The notes under the pieces were generated by a model. That model did no database searches, was not told the DNA's origin, and saw only the letters and a program-made list of their open reading frames with translations. A program made the translations under genes and the position numbers. 64,000 bases of DNA from the NCBI RefSeq assembly GCF_030285665.1, contig NZ_CP127295.1:2666001-2730000 (forward strand). The letters are read 5' to 3'. Positions 11,108 through 19,227 of the stretch are shown here, in pieces; the stretch's first letter is position 1; every line of letters starts with the position of its first letter. Origin of the DNA: Amycolatopsis mongoliensis. Lineage in GTDB: Bacteria; Actinomycetota; Actinomycetes; Mycobacteriales; Pseudonocardiaceae.

Positions 11108-11135
11108 CCGCGTTTCCCACGCGCTGGGAACGCGG
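11108..11135 (+). terminator. Stem-loop after the small protein gene
   Basis: CCGCGTTTCCCA and TGGGAACGCGG pair with one bulged T around a short GC-rich loop. It starts 3 bp after the stop at 11105. No T-tract is present, as is usual for actinobacterial terminators. Confidence 0.5.
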
Positions 11136-11155
11136 AAATCGGTCGCGCCGGTCGC

Positions 11156-11161
11156 TAGCTT
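11156..11161 (+). promoter_or_regulatory. -10 box for leaderless LLM-oxidoreductase mRNA
   Basis: TAGCTT, six bases, then ATG 11168. No Shine-Dalgarno is present, so transcription should start at the start codon. Confidence 0.55.
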
Positions 11162-11167
11162 GGGATC

Positions 11168-12076
11168 ATGACCATCGGAGTCACGCTTCCGTCCGGCGAC
11201 ACCGGGTCGGCGCCGAACCTCGTCGACGAACTACTCGCCCAGACCCGGCAAGCCGCCGAGGCCGGCTTGAGGTCCGTCTGGTTCTCGCAGCTCCCCCTCA
11301 GCCAGGACGCCATCGCCGTCGCCGCGCTCGCCGGGCGGGAAGTGCCCGGGATCGAGGTCGGGACCTCCGTCGTGCCGACCTACCCGCGGCACCCGCTGCT
11401 CGTCGCGAGCGCCGCGCTGACCGCGCAAGCCGCCACCGGCGGGCGGTTCACCCTCGGCATCGGGCTCGGGTCGAAGGGCTTCCTCGGCCCGGTTTACGGC
11501 GTCGAGTACCCGCCGCCGATCCGGCACCTGCGCGAGTACCTGACCGTGCTGAAACGCGTTTTCGCCGGGGAAGCCGTCGACTTCGAGGGCGAGACCGTCA
11601 CCGCGAAAGTACCGGAACCGTCCACAGTGGCCGGTGGCGGCGACATCCCGGTCATCGTCGCCGCGATGGGGCCGCAGGCGCTGCGCGTCACCGGGGAGCT
11701 CGCCGACGGCACCCTGCCCTTCCTCGCCGGGCCGAGAGCGCTTTCCGAACTCATCGTCCCCGCCATCCCGGACGGCAAGCGCATCATCGCCGCCGTCCCG
11801 GCCGTCGTCACCCACGAGCCGGACGAAGTGCGGAAAAAGGCCGTCGAGCAGATGTCCTTCTACGGCCGGATCCCGTCCTACCGGAAGATCCTCGACGTCG
11901 AAGGCGTCGAGCACGCCGCCGACCTCGCGGTCATCGGCGACGAGAAGACCGTCCTCGAAGGGCTCCAGCGGTACTACGACGCCGGCGCGACGGACGTCCT
12001 CGTCTCGCAGACCGGCATCCGTTCGGCCGAAGAACGCCGACGGACCTGGGAGGTGATCAGCTCACTCGGTTCGTGA
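11168..12076 (+). CDS. LLM-class (luciferase-like, probably F420-dependent) oxidoreductase
   Basis: A 302-residue TIM-barrel oxidoreductase of the bacterial luciferase family. Typical segments are the opening MTIGVTLPSGD, then TSVVPTYPRHPLLVAS, GGRFTLGIGLGSKGF, and the closing half with DLAVIGDEKTVLEGLQRYYDAGATDVLV. In actinobacteria such enzymes mostly use F420H2; the cofactor is inferred from the family. Substrate unknown. The 3' end overlaps the antiporter gene on the other strand by 20 bp, tail to tail. Confidence 0.88.
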   Translation: MTIGVTLPSGDTGSAPNLVDELLAQTRQAAEAGLRSVWFSQLPLSQDAIAVAALAGREVPGIEVGTSVVPTYPRHPLLVASAALTAQAATGGRFTLGIGLGSKGFLGPVYGVEYPPPIRHLREYLTVLKRVFAGEAVDFEGETVTAKVPEPSTVAGGGDIPVIVAAMGPQALRVTGELADGTLPFLAGPRALSELIVPAIPDGKRIIAAVPAVVTHEPDEVRKKAVEQMSFYGRIPSYRKILDVEGVEHAADLAVIGDEKTVLEGLQRYYDAGATDVLVSQTGIRSAEERRRTWEVISSLGS

Positions 12077-13691
12077 GCGTCGTCGACACCGACAGCTCCT
12101 CCAGGTCCAGCTCCCGCAGCACCTTCCGCAGGATCTCGTCGTCGAGCCGGCCCGCGCGGTTCTCCTCCAGCATCGCCTTGCGCTGGGTGATGAGCAGCTC
12201 CCGCCGGGCCTTCGCGAACTGGGCCTGGGGACTTCCGGAGCGCTCCTCGCCCGACAACGTGATCGCCGCCTTCGCGAACCGGTACCGCGTGTCGACCAGC
12301 CGTTCCAGCCGCTGCTTCAGCCGCTCGACCTTCTCGGGCGGCAGGTCCAGCGACGCGAGCCGGTCGCGGCTGATCTCCCGCAGCCGTTCGTGCGCCGCCT
12401 TCTGCGCGACTTCGCGCGCGGCCAGCTCTTCGGCTTCGTCGCGCGACGCCTCGGACGGGTCCTGCACCTTCAGCACCCGGATCAGCGGCGGCAGCGTCAG
12501 CCCCTGGACCAGCACCGTCCCGATCGCCACCGCGAACGCGAACAGCTGGATCTCTTCGCGGCCCGGGGTGCCGGCGGGCACTCCGGCGGCCGCGGCCAGC
12601 GTGACGACGCCGCGCATGCCGGTCCACGAGAGCACCGCCAGCGATCGCCACGGCGGCGCCGCGCGCCCGCGGCCGAACAGCCGCAACGTCCGCGGCAGGA
12701 ACGCGAAGACGAACACCGCCGGGATCCGCACCAGCATCGTCACGAGGAGCACGACCAGCGCGACCAGCGCGAGCGTGCCGTTGTCGCGGGCCGCGTGCTG
12801 GGCGTCGTCGAGCACGAACGGCAGCTGCAGCCCCATCAGCGCGAACACCAGCGCCTCCAGCAGGACGTCGATGGACGCCCACACCGATCTGTCCTGCATG
12901 CGCGTCGCGGGGGAGGCGTAGAGCGAGCGGTTCCCCAGGTACAGCCCGGCCGCGACGACGGCGAGCACGCCGGATCCGCTGAACTCCGGGCCGAACGGGT
13001 GCAGGTGCTCGGCGGTGACGTACGCGCCGAACGGCACGATGATCCCGAACGCCGACTCCAGCAGCGGGTCGTCGAGCAGGCGCCGGACCAGCACCACGAC
13101 CGCGCCGATCGCCAGGCCGACCGCGATGCCCAGCACGGTCGCCACCCCGAACACCGCGAGCCCGTGCCCGGCCGAGCCCGCGATGCCCGCGACCGCGGCG
13201 AGCGCGACCTTGTACAGCGTCAGCGCGGCGGCGTCGTTGACCAGGCTTTCCCCGGTCAGCACGGTCATCAGGCGCCGGGGCAGCCCGAGCTTGCGCCCAA
13301 TCGCCACCGCCGTCACCGCGTCCGGCGGCGCCACCACCGCGCCGAGGACCAGTGCCGAGGCGAACGGCACGTCCGGCAGCAGCAGGTGCACGACGAAGGC
13401 GACGGCCACCGCGGTCACCGCGACCAGCACCACGCCGAGTGCGACGATCGGCCGCAGGTTGGTCTTGAAGTGCGTCACCGAGCTTTCGAGCGACGTCGAG
13501 TAGAGCAGCGGCGGCAGCACGACCGTGAGGATCAGTTCCGGCTCCAGCTCCAGCCGCGGCACGCCGGGGATCAGCGCGACCCCGAGCGCGACGACCACCA
13601 CCAGCAAGGGCGCGGACAGGTTGTAGCGGCGGGCGAGCGCGGTCAGCGCCAGCGAGCCGGCGAGCACGCCCATCAGCGTCAGGATCTCCAC
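12057..13691 (-). CDS. Na+/H+ antiporter, CPA1 family
   Basis: A 544-residue membrane protein with about 12 hydrophobic segments in residues 1-405 and a charged cytoplasmic tail of about 130 residues. Helix 5 carries VVAPPDAVTAVAIGRKLGLP, the site that binds the ion-coupling Asp, and TGESLVNDAAAL follows. WTGMRGVVTLAAA is the conserved late helix. It exchanges external protons for internal Na+ or K+. The tail is rich in Arg, Glu and Leu heptads and could be a coiled coil used for regulation. The GTG start at 13691 has no strong Shine-Dalgarno; AAAGAT lies seven bases ahead and may be a leaderless -10. Confidence 0.92.
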   Translation of the reverse strand: MEILTLMGVLAGSLALTALARRYNLSAPLLVVVVALGVALIPGVPRLELEPELILTVVLPPLLYSTSLESSVTHFKTNLRPIVALGVVLVAVTAVAVAFVVHLLLPDVPFASALVLGAVVAPPDAVTAVAIGRKLGLPRRLMTVLTGESLVNDAAALTLYKVALAAVAGIAGSAGHGLAVFGVATVLGIAVGLAIGAVVVLVRRLLDDPLLESAFGIIVPFGAYVTAEHLHPFGPEFSGSGVLAVVAAGLYLGNRSLYASPATRMQDRSVWASIDVLLEALVFALMGLQLPFVLDDAQHAARDNGTLALVALVVLLVTMLVRIPAVFVFAFLPRTLRLFGRGRAAPPWRSLAVLSWTGMRGVVTLAAAAGVPAGTPGREEIQLFAFAVAIGTVLVQGLTLPPLIRVLKVQDPSEASRDEAEELAAREVAQKAAHERLREISRDRLASLDLPPEKVERLKQRLERLVDTRYRFAKAAITLSGEERSGSPQAQFAKARRELLITQRKAMLEENRAGRLDDEILRKVLRELDLEELSVSTTLTNRVS

Positions 13692-13780
13692 GCGCGTGAT
13701 CTTTGCGCAGGTGGGAGCCGTGCGCTCGGCTTCCGTTCAATGGAAGTGACCTGGATTACCCCGGGGCTGCTGTGCATACT

Positions 13781-13826
13781 TGTGCGCAATACGCACAGAT
13801 GTGCGGATCACGTGCACCGACGCACA
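13781..13826 (+). promoter_or_regulatory. Array of four TGTGCG/CGCACA half-sites before the MFS gene
   Basis: TGTGCG 13781-13786, CGCACA 13792-13797, TGTGCG 13800-13805 and CGCACA 13821-13826 alternate in orientation. The pair distances are 11 and 21 bp, close to one and two helical turns. They end 14 bp before the start codon of the transporter. This looks like an operator for a dimeric or tetrameric repressor such as IclR or MarR type; no regulator gene is adjacent. Confidence 0.6.
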
Positions 13827-13840
13827 ACCGGAGGTTCCCC

Positions 13841-15079
13841 ATGTCCCCTGGCGCCCGCTCCTGGGTCGTGCCCCTGGCCTGGACCGCCGTCCTGCTCGAC
13901 GGGTTCGACCTGGTCGTGCTCGGCTCCGTGTTGCCCGTGCTGCTGCGCGACCACGTCTGGGGCCTGACGCCCGCCGTGGCGTCGGTCGTCTCGACCGTCG
14001 GCCTGGCCGGGATGATGCTGGGCGGGCTGGCGATCGGGACCATCACCGACGTCATCGGCCGCCGGAAGTCGCTGATCATCTCCGTGACGCTGTTCTCGCT
14101 GTGCACGCTGTTGTGCGCCTTCGCGCCGTCGACGTTCGTCTTCGGCCTGCTGCGGTTCGTCGCCGGGCTCGGCCTCGGCGGCTGCCTGCCGACGGCCATC
14201 ACGCTCGTCACGGAGTACGCGCGCCGCGGCAAGGCGGGCAGCGCGACGACCACGGTGATGACCGGCTACCACGTCGGCGCGGTGCTGACGGCGCTGCTGG
14301 GCATCGTGCTCATCGCGCCGCTGGGCTGGCGCGCGATGTTCGTCGCCGGGGCGATCCCCGCGGTCGTGCTGGTTCCGCTGATGCTGAAGTTCCTGCCGGA
14401 GTCCGAGTCGTTCCAACGGGTCCGCGAGACCGAGCGTTCGGCCGGGCACGCCGTCGCCGGCCTGTTCCGGGGCGGCCTGCTGCGCGCGACGATCGCGTTC
14501 TGGGTGACGTCGTTCATGGGCCTGCTGCTGGTGTACGGCCTGAACACCTGGCTGCCGGAGATCATGCGCCAGGCCGGTTACCCGCTGGGAGCCGCGCTGA
14601 GCCTGCTGCTGACGCTGAACCTCGGGGGCATCGCCGGCCTGCTCGTCGCGGGCCGGGTCGCCGACCGCGTCGGCATCCGGCCGTCGGCCATCGTCTGGTT
14701 CTGCGCGGGTGCGGTGTTCCTCGCGCTGCTGAGCGTGAAGCTGCCCGCCGCCGGGCTGTACGCGGCGGTGTTCCTGACCGGCTGCTTCGTGTTCAGCGCG
14801 CAGGTGCTGGTGTACGCCTACATCGGCCGGGTCTACCCGGACGCGATCCGCGCGACCGGCCTCGGCTGGTCGGCCGGCATCGGCCGGATCGGCGCGATCA
14901 GCGGCCCGATCCTCGGCGGCGCGCTGCTGACGGCGGGCATCGCGTACCCGTGGGGCTTCTACGCGTTCGCCGGCGTCGGCGCCCTGGGCGCGGCGGCGGT
15001 CACGGTGGTCCGCCCGGGCCGCGACGTCCGAGCCGAAGAACCCGCCCCGGCGCCGGAGTCACGCCCCGCCACCACCTAA
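13841..15079 (+). CDS. MFS transporter, aromatic acid:H+ symporter (AAHS)-like
   Basis: A 412-residue 12-helix transporter. Helix 1 contains LLDGFDLVVLGSVLPVLL, whose DGFD motif marks the AAHS subfamily that imports benzoates and related acids. The loop 2-3 motif is GTITDVIGRRKSLI and the loop 8-9 equivalent is AGRVADRVGIRPS. ATG 13841 follows GGAGG by six bases; an earlier in-frame start would put hydrophilic residues before helix 1. Upstream is the four-site operator array. No aromatic catabolic genes lie nearby, so the substrate is a family-based guess. Confidence 0.85.
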   Translation: MSPGARSWVVPLAWTAVLLDGFDLVVLGSVLPVLLRDHVWGLTPAVASVVSTVGLAGMMLGGLAIGTITDVIGRRKSLIISVTLFSLCTLLCAFAPSTFVFGLLRFVAGLGLGGCLPTAITLVTEYARRGKAGSATTTVMTGYHVGAVLTALLGIVLIAPLGWRAMFVAGAIPAVVLVPLMLKFLPESESFQRVRETERSAGHAVAGLFRGGLLRATIAFWVTSFMGLLLVYGLNTWLPEIMRQAGYPLGAALSLLLTLNLGGIAGLLVAGRVADRVGIRPSAIVWFCAGAVFLALLSVKLPAAGLYAAVFLTGCFVFSAQVLVYAYIGRVYPDAIRATGLGWSAGIGRIGAISGPILGGALLTAGIAYPWGFYAFAGVGALGAAAVTVVRPGRDVRAEEPAPAPESRPATT

Positions 15080-15081
15080 AG

Positions 15082-15132
15082 CCGTGAATGTCGCATTGAG
15101 GGACTTAGAGTCCCTCAATGCGACATTCACGG
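15082..15132. terminator. Long palindrome, family C (convergent genes)
   Basis: Perfect 24-nt arms around a TAG loop, from CCGTGAATGTCGC to GCGACATTCACGG, with core GAGGGACT. It lies 3 bp after the MFS stop and 4 bp before the APC permease stop, exactly filling the gap between converging genes. It shares the GTGAATG/CATTCAC ends with family A but has a different core. Confidence 0.85.
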
Positions 15133-15136
15133 ACCG

Positions 15137-16678
15137 TCAGCCGAGTTCCTTGAGCTCCTGTTCCACGGCCTCGAGTTCCGCGGCGGTGCCCTGGACCTTG
15201 GGGCCCTTGAACCACTTCCGGGCCGAGAGCACCCACCACAAGGCCGCGCCGCCGAGGACCACCAGGAACGCGATCGGCGTGTAGTTGAACGAGTCTGCCG
15301 TCACCGGGGAAACCTGCGGCAGCATGAACAACACGAAGATCAGCGCGACCCACGTGGTCGCGACGATCCCGACCGGCTTGCCCCAGCGGCCGAGGTGCCA
15401 CGGCCCGCGCTCGAAGCCGTCGCCCTGGCGGACGCGCAGGAACACCGGGATCACGTACGCCACGTACAGCCCCACCACGGCGATCGACGTCACCGCCGCG
15501 TAGGCCGTCGCGCTCCAGAGGTACGGCAGCGCCAGGACCAGTGCTCCGCCCGCACCCAGCCAGACGGCGTTGGTCGGGGTCTGCGTCCGTTTGTTGATCT
15601 TGTGCCAGAAGTTCGACCCCGGGATCGCGCCGTCGCGGGCGAACGCGTAGATCATCCGCGAGTTCGCCGTCACCGATGCCATGCCGCAGAACAGCTGCGC
15701 ACCGATGCAGATCAGCAGCAGGAACTTGCCGGTGACCGCGCCGGTCGCGTCGATGAAGATCTGCGCGGGCGGGACGCCGGTGGCCGAGCCGACCGCGCCG
15801 TCGTAGTCCTGGATCGCGAACGTCAGGCCGATCAGCAGGACCCAGCCGGCGACGAGCGAGACCACGATCGACATGACGATGCCGCGCGGCCCGGCCGTCG
15901 CCGCGCTCTTCGTCTCCTCGGTCATGTGCGCCGACGCGTCGTACCCGGTCAGCGTGTACTGCGCCACCAGAAGACCCAGCGCAAAGACGTAGAACGCCGA
16001 GCCCCAGCCCGTCTGGTTCACGAAGCTGCCGAAGACGAACGACGCGTCCTGGTGCTTGGCCGGCACGAAGACCAGCACGCCGACGATCGTCAGCACGCCG
16101 ATGAGGTGCCACCACACGCTGACGTTGTTGAGGATCGCCACGATCCGGACGCCGAAGGTGTTCAGCAGGCCGTGCACCACGAGGATGATCGCGAGCAGCA
16201 GGATCGTGTGGCCCGGTGTCGCGGTGAAGCCCCACTGCAGGTCGAGGAACGCGTTGAGGAAGAGCGCCGCGCCGAAGTCGATGCCCGCGGTGACGGCGAT
16301 CTGCCCGACGAGGTTGAACCAGCCGGTGAACCACGACCACGCGGGGCCGTTCTTCCGCGCCAGCCGCGCCGCCCAGTAGTACAGCCCGCCCGCGGTCGGG
16401 TAGCTGGAGCAGACCTCGGCCATGCCGAGCCCGACCAGGATGACGAACACCCCGACCAGCGGCCAGCCCCAGATCATCGCGGCCGGCCCGCCCGTCTTCA
16501 TGCCGAACCCGTAGAGCGTCAGGCAGCCGGACAGGATGGAGATGATGGTGAACGAGACGGCGAAGTTCGAGAACCCCGACATCGTGCGCTTGAGCTCTTG
16601 CGCGTAGCCGAGCTGGTGCAGCCGCGCGCTGTCCTCGTCGGTGTGGTCGGGGGTGGTCTGCTGGTCGGAAACGTCCAT
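15137..16678 (-). CDS. Amino acid permease, APC family
   Basis: A 513-residue membrane transporter with about 12 hydrophobic segments. After a short acidic N-terminus comes LGYAQELKRTMSGFSNFAVSF, the normal start of the amino acid/choline permease branch. TAGGLYYWAARLA, TGYDASAHMTEETKSAA (the GYDA-HxxEE signature of this branch) and ANSRMIYAFARDGAIPGS follow. It likely imports an amino acid, gamma-aminobutyrate or similar amine with protons. ATG 16678 has AGAGG upstream. Confidence 0.9.
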   Translation of the reverse strand: MDVSDQQTTPDHTDEDSARLHQLGYAQELKRTMSGFSNFAVSFTIISILSGCLTLYGFGMKTGGPAAMIWGWPLVGVFVILVGLGMAEVCSSYPTAGGLYYWAARLARKNGPAWSWFTGWFNLVGQIAVTAGIDFGAALFLNAFLDLQWGFTATPGHTILLLAIILVVHGLLNTFGVRIVAILNNVSVWWHLIGVLTIVGVLVFVPAKHQDASFVFGSFVNQTGWGSAFYVFALGLLVAQYTLTGYDASAHMTEETKSAATAGPRGIVMSIVVSLVAGWVLLIGLTFAIQDYDGAVGSATGVPPAQIFIDATGAVTGKFLLLICIGAQLFCGMASVTANSRMIYAFARDGAIPGSNFWHKINKRTQTPTNAVWLGAGGALVLALPYLWSATAYAAVTSIAVVGLYVAYVIPVFLRVRQGDGFERGPWHLGRWGKPVGIVATTWVALIFVLFMLPQVSPVTADSFNYTPIAFLVVLGGAALWWVLSARKWFKGPKVQGTAAELEAVEQELKELG

Positions 16679-16749
16679 TCGGGCACCTCTTGAAAGGTAT
16701 GCGGCCAGACCATTGAATTCGCCGAAAGTAGCCCCGGTGCCCGGGGGTG

Positions 16750-17685
16750 TCAAGCCTTCGTCAAATACTCGTCCAGCCGGCGCAGGAGAGGCCCGCCACC
16801 ACGGTGATCGTTCGAGATCAGCGTCGCGGTGACGCCGGAGGACGGCTGGTGCAGGCTCACGAACGTGACGCCGTGGTCGCCGCCCTCCAGCCGGACCACG
16901 CCCGGCCGCGGCAGCCAGAAGCCGAGCCCGTAGCCGTCCGCGTGCGGCTTCAGCGCCCGGTCCACCCACTCGCGCGGCACGATCCGGCCGCCGAGCAGGG
17001 CTGGCCAGAACTTCCGGAGGTCCGGTGCGCTGCTGTAGATCCCGCCGTCGCCGAAGCCGACGACCGGCAGGCTGAACACGTTGGTGCGGCCGTCTTCCAG
17101 GTAGCCGGTGGCCGTCCGGCCGGGCAGCGCGTCCGACCGGAGGAACGCGGTGTCGGTCATCCCCGCGGGCTCGGTCACGCGGGTCCGGACGAGGTCCGGG
17201 AAAGGTGTGCCCGCGACCCGTTCGGCGATCAGGGCCAGGACGGCGAACGCGCCGTTGTTGTAGTGGAACCGCTCGCCGGGCGGGAACTGCTGCGGGAACC
17301 CGTCGAGCGCGGCGAGGTAGTCGGCCGATGTGACGAGGCCAGGTGGGGTCTCGGGCGGGTTTTCGTCGTCGCAGTAGTCGCCGATACCGGACGTGTGCGT
17401 CAGCAGGTGCTCGACGGTCACGCGGTCGTCGATCAGCGGCAGGTCCGCCCCGAGGACCTGGCGGGCCCGCGTGCCGAGCGCGAGCCGGCCCTCGGCGGCC
17501 AAGCCGATGACGACGAGTGCGGTGAACCCCTTGGTGCCGCTGGCGATCGCGAACCGCGTGTCGACGGTGTTCTCGACGCCGTGGGCGCGGTGGGCGTACC
17601 CGGACGCCTCGGCGAGCAGCGTCCGGTCGCCGCGGCTGACCAGCACCACACCGGAAAAGGGCGCTTCCATGGACCCAGCGTCCAC
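16750..17685 (-). CDS. Class C beta-lactamase-related serine hydrolase
   Basis: A 311-residue hydrolase of the class C beta-lactamase/penicillin-binding fold, in the EstB/DD-peptidase branch. The nucleophile motif SGTK occupies residues 49-52, FHYNNGAFAVLA supplies the YxN motif near the middle, and GGDHG takes the place of the KTG motif near the end. No signal peptide is visible, so it should be cytoplasmic and act on small esters or peptides rather than on the wall. The GTG at 17685 is chosen because GGGAGG lies eight bases upstream; ATG 17670 is the alternative. Confidence 0.85.
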   Translation of the reverse strand: MDAGSMEAPFSGVVLVSRGDRTLLAEASGYAHRAHGVENTVDTRFAIASGTKGFTALVVIGLAAEGRLALGTRARQVLGADLPLIDDRVTVEHLLTHTSGIGDYCDDENPPETPPGLVTSADYLAALDGFPQQFPPGERFHYNNGAFAVLALIAERVAGTPFPDLVRTRVTEPAGMTDTAFLRSDALPGRTATGYLEDGRTNVFSLPVVGFGDGGIYSSAPDLRKFWPALLGGRIVPREWVDRALKPHADGYGLGFWLPRPGVVRLEGGDHGVTFVSLHQPSSGVTATLISNDHRGGGPLLRRLDEYLTKA

Positions 17686-17711
17686 GGAAGCGCCCTCCCG
17701 GCAAAGCGGTT

Positions 17712-18848
17712 TTACCGGCCCAGGAACGCGTGCAGCGACTCCAGGGCGGTGTCCGGCTGGTCGGCGAAGAAGCCGTCGACGCCGGCCTTGAAGAACGCGG
17801 CCTCTTCGGCGAAGACGTCGCCGTAGGCGTCCGGCTCGGCCGAGGAGCGCAGGTTCGCCGGCAGGAACGGGTTTTCGTTCCGGAACGTGTACGGCTGCAC
17901 CTTGAGGCCGGCCTGGTGCGCGTCCGCGACGATCGCCGTCGGCTTGGTCAGGTTCCCGGCCGCGTCCAGCGGGATGATCTGCCCCTTGTCCGGCCCGAGG
18001 TACTTCGCGTACTTCGCGACGTCACGCAGCCCCTGCGGAGTCACGATGTCCTTGTACGTACGCGGGTCGCCCTTCGCGACGAAGTCCGCCGGAGCGCCCG
18101 AAGCCGACGTCAGCTGCAGCAGCGGCGTCCGGACCTGCTTGTGCAGCGCGATCAGGTTCGACACCTCGAACGACTGGATGATCGCCGGCGCGTCCGGCCG
18201 GTCGAGGCCGTTGCGCTTGAGGATCGGCACGAGCTTCGGCTCGACCGGGTTGCCGATCGACTGGAAGAAGGTCGAGTGCTTGACCTCCGGGTAGGTGCCG
18301 AGCGTCCGGTGCAGCTCCTTGCCGAGCCGGTGAGTCAGGTCGAGCACCTCCTGGAAGGAGGCGATCCGGTAGCGCCCGTTGTACAGCGTGTTGTGCGGCC
18401 GGTTCACCGGGATCCGCTCGACCGCGCGCAGCGTCTTCAGCTCGGCCAGCGTGAAGTCCTGGGTGAACCAGCCGGTCGTCGAGACGCCGTCGATCACCAG
18501 TGTCTTCTTGCGGTTCGCGAACTCCGGGTGCTTCGCGACGTCGGTGGTCCCGCTGATCTCCGGCTCGTGCCGGGCGACGAGCTGGCCGTCCTTCGTGGGC
18601 ACGAGGTCGACGTCGACGTAGTCCACGCCCATCCGGTAGGCGAGCTCGTACGAGGCGAGGGTGTGCTCCGGCCGGTACCCGGGCGCGCCGCGGTGTCCGA
18701 TGATCACGGGGTCATCGTGGCCCCGCCCGTGCGCGGCCGCATCGGCGGACCCGGTTTCGGACGCGTTCGCGGACCCGACGGCCAGTCCGGTGACGCTCAG
18801 CAACGCCAGTCCGGCGAGTGCCAGTACGCCGACACGTTTGCGCTTCAT
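17712..18848 (-). CDS. Secreted glycerophosphodiester phosphodiesterase (GlpQ-like)
   Basis: A 378-residue exported enzyme. The signal peptide is MKRKRVGVLALAGLALLS with cleavage near ANA-SETG. The active site begins PVIIGHRGAPGYRPEHT, with the catalytic His-Arg, and continues DLVPTKDGQLVARHEPEISG where the second His lies. The protein would hydrolyse glycerophosphodiesters to glycerol 3-phosphate and an alcohol outside the cell for carbon or phosphate supply. AGAGG lies upstream of ATG 18848. A short palindrome, CACAC-AGG-GTGTG at 18864-18876, sits just before the gene and may be an operator. Confidence 0.92.
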   Translation of the reverse strand: MKRKRVGVLALAGLALLSVTGLAVGSANASETGSADAAAHGRGHDDPVIIGHRGAPGYRPEHTLASYELAYRMGVDYVDVDLVPTKDGQLVARHEPEISGTTDVAKHPEFANRKKTLVIDGVSTTGWFTQDFTLAELKTLRAVERIPVNRPHNTLYNGRYRIASFQEVLDLTHRLGKELHRTLGTYPEVKHSTFFQSIGNPVEPKLVPILKRNGLDRPDAPAIIQSFEVSNLIALHKQVRTPLLQLTSASGAPADFVAKGDPRTYKDIVTPQGLRDVAKYAKYLGPDKGQIIPLDAAGNLTKPTAIVADAHQAGLKVQPYTFRNENPFLPANLRSSAEPDAYGDVFAEEAAFFKAGVDGFFADQPDTALESLHAFLGR

Positions 18849-19021
18849 CTGGTGACCTCTTTTCACACAGGGTGTGCCCTGACTACCCGCGCAACCCTCA
18901 TCGCCGCAAGCGTCCGGCGGACGTATCCAGGCGAACACCTCGGTAAACGGCGCGTGGACTCCTGCTCGCGCCGCGGGGAGCCGGTGCGACGCGGCCGGAT
19001 CGCAGGGGCGGCGGCCCGGAC

Positions 19022-19074
19022 GTCGTGAATGACTCATTCATGTCGTCCGACGACATGAATGAGTCATTCACGAC
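19022..19074. repeat. Long palindrome, family A copy 1
   Basis: Perfect 26-nt arms around a single C, from GTCGTGAATGACTCATTC to GAATGAGTCATTCACGAC. It is unusual among the seven palindromes in lying between diverging genes, 173 bp from one start and 153 bp from the other, where a terminator serving adjacent gene ends makes little sense. Confidence 0.85.
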
Positions 19075-19214
19075 ACCCCGGCCACGCCTTCGCACGGCAC
19101 ACCGGCTCCCGCGAGCCCCACCCGGCCGCGGCGGGCGGCCGGTCGGTGAACCGCGACCGACCCGGGACCCGGGCCGCCGGGGACGGCGAAATGTCCGCCG
19201 CGGATCCGGCCGGA

Positions 19215-19220
19215 TACGCT
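19215..19220 (+). promoter_or_regulatory. -10 box for leaderless purD mRNA
   Basis: TACGCT, seven bases, then GTG 19228. No ribosome binding site is visible. Confidence 0.55.
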
Positions 19221-19227
19221 GTGCGGC

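Larger units (their letters stand above)
18849..19227. other. Divergent intergenic region, glpQ-like/purD
   Basis: This 379-bp gap separates two diverging genes. It holds the CACAC-AGG-GTGTG palindrome, the 53-bp family A palindrome at 19022-19074 and the purD -10 box. Open frames crossing it on either strand lack start signals and are not convincing. Confidence 0.6.
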
